Of a stretch of 19,059 nt of DNA, positions 14,755 to 19,059 are shown piece after piece. The notes under the pieces are model-generated. The model was given only the letters and a program-made list of their open reading frames with translations. It did not search any database and was not told the DNA's origin. The stretch spans positions 1 to 19,059 of the forward strand of contig JAICPP010000037.1 of NCBI GenBank assembly GCA_025929805.1, written 5' to 3'. The translations under genes and the position numbers were made by a program. This stretch comes from Gemmatimonadales bacterium. Lineage in GTDB: Bacteria > Gemmatimonadota > Gemmatimonadetes > Gemmatimonadales > GWC2-71-9. Within the stretch, counting starts at the first letter, position 1; every line of letters begins with the position of its first letter.

Positions 14755-16497
14755 TTACCGGCGTCCCAGGAAGAGCTTTCCGTGCCAGCTGCGCACCCGC
14801 ACTGAATCTCCCATTCTCCTGCCATCCACCTGCTCCAGTGCGAGCCTCACCCGGCGGGCTCCCGCGCTCGCATCGAGGCCCAGCCGTTCTGACGGAACAT
14901 CCTGCCGTGCAGCAGAATCACTCATGAGCTTCTGCACCAGCCGCGTCACGTCGAAGAGAACCGTATCCTGGTGTATCCCCGCCCGCGCTACTCCTGTGGT
15001 GGTATCGAAACGGATCCAGACTGAATCGGTTCCAATCCGCTGGGCAGCGGAGTTCGCGGACGATACCTGCAGCATCCAATCATATCCGCTAATCCGGGTA
15101 GCGCCGTCCCGAGTGGCGTTGAAGAAGACATACCCATCTCGCGAATAGGCATACTCGGGAACGTAGGTTACCCCTGCTACAGCGAGTATCTGGCGTGCTA
15201 CCGAGTCTCGCTTGCCCCGGTGAGCCGATACCGAGTCCCAATCCACCGGTGGAAGGTCCCGGGGAACTGCCGCCGCAATCTCGCGACGACTCCCGTGGTC
15301 CAGTAGAAAACGAAGGGCCGCGCTGGCTTCCCGACCTTTCTCGGGATTATCCCTTGCTCTGAGCAAATTCTCCAGCCGCCGGCCCTGACTCGCTACGGAA
15401 AGACTGGTCATACTGAACGGGCCATACAAAGTGAAGAGAAGCAGGGCGGCGAGGGTCACCGGGATGCGTCGAATACCCGCATTGGGCTGTGCGGTGTAAC
15501 TCACGGCGATGCTGAGGAGCCAGACTCCCAGCACGATGCCGAGCAGCCGAGGCTCGGTCAACCCGTAGGGGAGTACTCGTTTCCAGAATGCCAGGAGGAG
15601 CACGGCGGCTGCCGGGATGAGCCCGATGAAGAGCCACCGGGTGTAGGTACGAATCCACGCTTCGTCCCGCTCATTGCGGAGTGGGTGTACCAGGAGAAAG
15701 CCCAGCAATCCCGCAACCGCCACGCTGGTTACCAGCCAGCCAATCCAGCCGGAGGGCCATTCGCCGCCTGCGATGATCTTCACCAGATAAGCCAACAGGA
15801 GCACGAGATACACGAAGACGATCGGGGTCAGGACGTATTGCGCGAACACCTTGAGCACCCGAGGGTAGCTGCTGTCGATGGCGAGTGCCTGTATTCCCCG
15901 GGGAACTCCGGCCAGGAAGATCATGGTGTTCACTACGAACGCCATGATCAGGTAAAGCCGGCCGTAGACCTCGCCCGGCACATCCACGCCGAAGAGTTGG
16001 TCCAGGGCGGCGAGGGCAATCGCCAGCCCGATGAAGAGCACCAGTGAAAAAAGGGCCGATCGCAGAATTCCCTGGAAAAGCCGGCGGTTGTACTGCCAAT
16101 CGGCGCGGCTTTCGGGGTACCCGAGAAAGGGCAGGGTTGCTACCAGCAAGTGGAGCCCTACGTTGAGCTGGAAATAGCGGATTGCCTCATGCTTTCGGTC
16201 GGGTCCGGGCCAGTACAGGAAGAGGAGCACCAGTAGCGCGATACCAAACGCATTCAGGACTGCGGAGGGTCTGGCGGTCCACCCCCGCTCTTCCGCCAAC
16301 AGAGTCAGGGCCAGGCTGAGCGGCAATCCCAGCGCCGCCACCATCGCCACCCGGACCCAGGGAGTATCATCCGATGCGGTGGTAGCGATGATACTCGCAG
16401 CGGCGGCAACGACTCCCGCGGCCATCGTCCAAGGAAACCGAAGGACAATTTCCCGTCCCCGCGCGGCCAGGCCTACAAACGAGGGGAAGTGCATCAT
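14755..16497 (-). CDS. DUF4153 multi-spanning membrane protein
   Basis: A 580-residue integral membrane protein of unknown function. About eleven hydrophobic segments fill residues 21-369, including 21-41, 48-68, 80-96, 145-167, 181-198, 221-242, 252-270, 289-305, 318-334 and 346-362. DUF4153-type features are the central YLIMAFVVNTMIFLAGVPRG and the short EWPSGWIGWLV segment after a long helix. The last ~210 residues are hydrophilic and probably lie in the periplasm; they include YVFFNATRDGATRISGYDW and repeated Asp-Ser/Thr pairs. Two adjacent ATG codons (16497 and 16494) are possible starts, without a clear ribosome binding site. The gene converges on the DinB gene (15 bases apart) and diverges from the HD-domain gene. 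Confidence 0.82.
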   Translation of the reverse strand: MMHFPSFVGLAARGREIVLRFPWTMAAGVVAAAASIIATTASDDTPWVRVAMVAALGLPLSLALTLLAEERGWTARPSAVLNAFGIALLVLLFLYWPGPDRKHEAIRYFQLNVGLHLLVATLPFLGYPESRADWQYNRRLFQGILRSALFSLVLFIGLAIALAALDQLFGVDVPGEVYGRLYLIMAFVVNTMIFLAGVPRGIQALAIDSSYPRVLKVFAQYVLTPIVFVYLVLLLAYLVKIIAGGEWPSGWIGWLVTSVAVAGLLGFLLVHPLRNERDEAWIRTYTRWLFIGLIPAAAVLLLAFWKRVLPYGLTEPRLLGIVLGVWLLSIAVSYTAQPNAGIRRIPVTLAALLLFTLYGPFSMTSLSVASQGRRLENLLRARDNPEKGREASAALRFLLDHGSRREIAAAVPRDLPPVDWDSVSAHRGKRDSVARQILAVAGVTYVPEYAYSRDGYVFFNATRDGATRISGYDWMLQVSSANSAAQRIGTDSVWIRFDTTTGVARAGIHQDTVLFDVTRLVQKLMSDSAARQDVPSERLGLDASAGARRVRLALEQVDGRRMGDSVRVRSWHGKLFLGRR

Positions 16498-16604
16498 GCT
16501 CGGGATCGGGTGTGCCGGATGCCGCAGGCGCTGTTCGCAGTAGATTCGCCACCGGCGGAAGACGAAATTCGAGGGTTCACTCTGGGATGCGGTTGGAGGT
16601 CATG

Positions 16605-17183
16605 ATGAAACCTGAAGAGCTCGATGGCATCCTGACATTCCTTCGAGCTGCGGAGCGGCTCAAGACCGTCACTCGCAGCGGATGGACGTCGACCGGCCAG
16701 CCCGAGAGTGTGGCGGAGCACACCTGGCGGCTCTGTCTGATGGCCATGCTCCTGTATGGCCGAGCCCCGGATGTGGACCTGGCGCGCCTGCTCAAGATGT
16801 GCCTCATCCACGATCTCGGCGAGGCCATCGGCGGCGATGTTCCGGCTCCGCTGCAAGATGAAGCGCTCCCCAAGTCGGATGGAGAGCGCCGCGACCTGCT
16901 CGAGCTGATCGAGCCGCTGTCGGCCGAGCTGCGGCAGGAGATTCTCGAGCTGTGGGATGAGTACGAGGCCGCCACTTCGCGTGAAGCGGCGTTGGCCAAA
17001 GGATTGGACAAGCTGGAGACGATTCTTCAACACACCCAGGGGCAAAACCCGGCGGACTTCGACTACTCGTTCAATCTCGAGTATGGCCTGCGGTACACGG
17101 GCGTGGATCCCGTCCTTGCCGCCATCCGGGCACGGCTGGATGCGGAGACTGCCCGTCGGGCCGGCGATTCGCAGGCGCGCTAG
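16605..17183 (+). CDS. HD-domain 5'-deoxynucleotidase-like protein (HDDC2/YfbR type)
   Basis: A 192-residue cytoplasmic phosphohydrolase of the HD superfamily (HD_3), whose characterised members remove phosphate from deoxynucleoside monophosphates. The metal-binding residues are visible: His39 in SVAEHTWR, His69-Asp70 in CLIHDLGEAIGGDVP with nearby Glu73 and Asp78, and Asp135 in KGLDKLET. The N-terminal LKTVTRSGW followed by PESVAEHTWR is characteristic of HDDC2-like proteins. GGAGG at 16595-16599 supports ATG 16605 or 16602; an in-frame start at 16512 would add 31 unconserved residues. The stop codon lies three bases from the end of a convergent lipoprotein gene, leaving no room for a separate terminator. 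Confidence 0.9.
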   Translation: MKPEELDGILTFLRAAERLKTVTRSGWTSTGQPESVAEHTWRLCLMAMLLYGRAPDVDLARLLKMCLIHDLGEAIGGDVPAPLQDEALPKSDGERRDLLELIEPLSAELRQEILELWDEYEAATSREAALAKGLDKLETILQHTQGQNPADFDYSFNLEYGLRYTGVDPVLAAIRARLDAETARRAGDSQAR

Positions 17184-17186
17184 ACC

Positions 17187-17831
17187 TTATTGCTTCACCC
17201 AGGTGGGACGGAGGTCACGGGTCACGTCGGCAATCAGCTGACGCACTACCTCTCCGTACGCTTCTTCCTTGTCCCTGACCGAAATCGAGGGAAGCCGGTC
17301 CGAGATGTTGAGGCGCCCGATCGTTCCGTTTGCCATCGAGCTCGAGCGCCAGACAGTTCCGCCGGTGCTGGTGGACAGCAAGCGGACTGTGAGCTCGGCT
17401 GAAACCCCCGCCCGCAGGTTGACACCCGATGCATCGAGGTGCCCGCGCGGCTTGACTCTCGACACCTTGAGAGTCCCGACGAACACCGCGGGAACCCCCT
17501 TCTGCTTGCCCAGTGCCTGAGCGAGGGCGACCCCGTCCACATGCGCGGGTACCGCCTTCACGGAGGAGTCAGCGGAGCCCAGCTCGAGCAGTTCGATCCC
17601 CGACTGGCTGGCCAGCAGTGCCTCGGCGAACCGCTGAGTGGCCAGTGTACTCATGCCGTCGTTTGCCTGATCGGCGGAGAAGGTGACCAGCGCGACCCTC
17701 CCATAGGGAGCCAAATCGAGTCTGGGCGCCACCTGCGCGTATTTGGAGGAACAGGCCGCGAGAACCAACGACCCGCAAAGCGCCAGCACGTGTTGCAATC
17801 GGACAGGCTGACCCGCACTGTACCTGAGCAT
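17187..17831 (-). CDS. Lipoprotein, possibly with a CsgG/LpoB-like domain
   Basis: About 214 residues if started at ATG 17831. The signal peptide HVLALCGSLVLAAC puts the lipidated Cys at position 27. The mature part opens APRLDLAPYGRVALVTFSADQ and continues with ATQRFAEALLASQSGIELLELG, a strand-helix-strand pattern like that of the nucleotide-fold outer-membrane lipoproteins CsgG, LpoB and GNA1162. VPAVFVGTLKVSRV and the C-terminal VRQLIADVTRDLRPTWV fit the same pattern. This is a weak fold-level guess. ATG 17843 and GTG 17876 are also in frame, and none has a clear ribosome binding site. The gene diverges from the small membrane protein at 17946. Confidence 0.72.
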   Translation of the reverse strand: MLRYSAGQPVRLQHVLALCGSLVLAACSSKYAQVAPRLDLAPYGRVALVTFSADQANDGMSTLATQRFAEALLASQSGIELLELGSADSSVKAVPAHVDGVALAQALGKQKGVPAVFVGTLKVSRVKPRGHLDASGVNLRAGVSAELTVRLLSTSTGGTVWRSSSMANGTIGRLNISDRLPSISVRDKEEAYGEVVRQLIADVTRDLRPTWVKQ

Positions 17832-17945
17832 CTTTGGCCGCATCTGTTGGGGATACGCCCACGAGGGGCAAGACACGAGCCAGTAGCCCGGATTGTGCTA
17901 TGCCTCCCTTACTAGAGCTATCCAGTCCAACAGGGAGCAGCGGAT

Positions 17946-18182
17946 ATGAAGAACCAGCCCACGCAGTTGACCCCTACCTCGGCAGGTTTGCCCGGAATTC
18001 TCCGGCTGACGGCGGGACTCGTCATCCTCGCCCTGGCGGCCCTCGCCAGTCTGGTTGTGCTGGAGATCGTCCCACTGGAGCAGGTTGTCCCTCATGGCCG
18101 CCGCATTGTCCTGCTCGCGATCATTGTCGCCCTGGCTGCGGCCGGAATTGCCGGACTGGTCCGGTGGGGACGCCGAAGCTGA
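17946..18182 (+). CDS. Small two-helix membrane protein
   Basis: A 78-residue protein with two predicted membrane helices, at about residues 18-42 (ILRLTAGLVILALAALASLV) and 53-73 (RIVLLAIIVALAAAGIAGLVR). They are joined by a short loop with Glu, His and Arg, and the protein ends in WGRRS. The basic tail suggests both ends are cytoplasmic. GGGAG lies 8 bases before ATG 17946, so it is likely a translated gene despite its size. I do not recognise a family. It stands alone between a divergent lipoprotein gene and a convergent GH57 gene, and no function can be assigned. Confidence 0.75.
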   Translation: MKNQPTQLTPTSAGLPGILRLTAGLVILALAALASLVVLEIVPLEQVVPHGRRIVLLAIIVALAAAGIAGLVRWGRRS

Positions 18183-18219
18183 TCGCCGGTGCCTGGAATG
18201 GCGCAGTTCAGGAGACCGT

Positions 18220-19059
18220 TCAGCCGGCTACGCGCTGACTCCCGACCTCACCGTGGGCTAGAGGGAGCGGCGCCGGTACTTGGATCTCGATTGTGGCTGC
18301 ACCGAGCTGAACCGGCCAACGAAGCGTAATCGATTCACCCTGCCTGGTGCGGTCGAAGCCGCGCTCCGATTTGGCCACCGTCTCGATAGGATAGCTCCAC
18401 GTCTCAGCCGAGGGCTCCGAGCGAATCTCGAGCGGTGCAGAGAGCGACAGCTCGACGGCAAAGCGATCTACAGCCTGCCCTGCGGAGACATCCCAGGTGT
18501 AGCCGACGGTGATGGCTCCATCCGCGGAAAACCGAAATCGCTTGCTCAGGAGTCCGCCTTCGCATACGATGTCGACCGCCTCGGGTGTGCGGCTGATTCG
18601 GTGATTGTAGTGGGCCGAGGCCCAGGAGCGTACCGGCCAGAAGTCTCCCGAGGCGTACTGGTTGAGATCGAGGCCGGCGGGCAGGATCCGATCTACCAGC
18701 AGGGCACGGTCGTTTGCATCGAGTGGCGGCCGCTGCTCCAGCCGAAGTCCTTCCTCGATATCGTGGATGCTGGGCGTTCCCCCGTCGCCGCCGTGGGTCT
18801 CGGCACGCTGCTCCAGCGCCGTGTCGTGATAAGCCTCGCGACGGCGGGTCAGCGTATTGGCATAGTTGGTCTCAGTCGCGAAAACCGTATACTCCTCGAG
18901 CGCGCCGCCTCGCCAGGGACTGACGATCGCGGAAAACTGGTCGGAGTGGACCCAGATCTCCTCGTGGCCATCGCCGTCGAGGTCCAGAATCTCCGCAGTC
19001 AGCCCCTCACCCTGCCGCAGCTCGCGTTCCGCTTGGGCGAGGTTGCGCCAGATCGCGTC
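18220..19059 (-). CDS. GH57 alpha-amylase/4-alpha-glucanotransferase, C-terminal part
   Basis: A frame open from the right edge to TGA at 18222-18220 gives 279 residues and contains no ATG, so the start lies outside the window. It begins with a linker (WRNLAQAE), then AEILDLDGDGHEEIWVHSDQF and IVSPWRGGALEEYTVF, then TLTRRREAYH, SIHDIEEG and DRALLVDRILPAGLDLNQY. These match the beta-sandwich C-terminal domain of GH57 amylases and 4-alpha-glucanotransferases (AmyA-gluTrfs_C, formerly DUF1926), in which the substrate glucan chain is bound. The catalytic barrel with its Glu and Asp is not in view, so amylase and transferase activity cannot be told apart. The protein would act on alpha-1,4-glucans such as glycogen or maltodextrin. 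Confidence 0.85.
   Translation of the reverse strand, partial: DAIWRNLAQAERELRQGEGLTAEILDLDGDGHEEIWVHSDQFSAIVSPWRGGALEEYTVFATETNYANTLTRRREAYHDTALEQRAETHGGDGGTPSIHDIEEGLRLEQRPPLDANDRALLVDRILPAGLDLNQYASGDFWPVRSWASAHYNHRISRTPEAVDIVCEGGLLSKRFRFSADGAITVGYTWDVSAGQAVDRFAVELSLSAPLEIRSEPSAETWSYPIETVAKSERGFDRTRQGESITLRWPVQLGAATIEIQVPAPLPLAHGEVGSQRVAG

Noticed and set aside
17844..17933. Inverted repeat CTGTTGG / CCAACAG in the divergent gap
   Set aside because: Seven bases spaced 76 apart is expected by chance at this scale.

Overview
The window looks like ordinary chromosomal DNA of a GC-rich Gram-negative bacterium. The phylum Gemmatimonadota, or a close relative, is my best guess. This rests on the mix of a SusC/SusD-type outer-membrane pair, many small lipoproteins with Asp-Thr/Ser-rich tails, an ECF sigma/zinc-finger anti-sigma pair and a class of DinB protein common in that phylum. 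The assignment is inference; there is no rRNA gene. I see no insertion sequences, phage genes, CRISPR array, tRNA or rRNA.

Layout. (1) 1-1359, minus strand: an ECF sigma factor, its membrane anti-sigma factor, and the first 21 codons of an exported protein that runs off the left edge. (2) 1492-4467, plus strand: hutU (urocanase) and hutI (imidazolonepropionase), the middle two steps of histidine degradation. A 60-base gap between them can fold into a nested hairpin that buries the hutI ribosome binding site. No hutH or hutG is present in the window. (3) 4617-9372, plus strand: a SusC/RagA-like TonB-dependent receptor, a SusD/RagB-like lipoprotein and a small lipoprotein, apparently one transcription unit, preceded by a perfect 9-bp inverted repeat. 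(4) 9445-11507, minus strand: agmatine deiminase and N-carbamoylputrescine amidase, which together turn agmatine into putrescine. They are separated by a 90-base AT-rich element built of degenerate 7-base units in opposing orientations. (5) 11639-13778, plus strand: two paralogous lipoprotein cytochromes c with very long Ala/Pro/Thr/Asp linkers, then a Mug/TDG-type uracil-DNA glycosylase. (6) 13788-14739, plus strand: an NTF2-like lipoprotein and a DinB-family gene interrupted by a one-base frameshift. (7) 14755-16497, minus strand: a DUF4153 membrane protein. (8) 16605-17183, plus strand: an HD-domain nucleotidase; it converges on a minus-strand lipoprotein (17187-17831). (9) 17946-18182, plus strand: a tiny two-helix membrane protein. 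(10) 18220 to the right edge, minus strand: the C-terminal part of a GH57 alpha-amylase/4-alpha-glucanotransferase.

How the genes fit together. Regions 2 and 4 are amino-acid and polyamine metabolism: histidine breakdown, and arginine-derived agmatine to putrescine. The SusC/SusD pair directly downstream of hutUI suggests import of a peptide or nitrogen compound, but the substrate cannot be read from the sequence. The tandem cytochrome lipoproteins look like electron carriers tethered to a membrane, with no partner dehydrogenase in the window. I do not find a clearly new defence or mobile system. The most unusual items are the heptad inverted element, the hutU-hutI hairpin, the tethered cytochrome pair and the broken DinB gene. 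No gene-free stretch exceeds 300 bases; the longest are about 100-150 bases and their dyads are listed.
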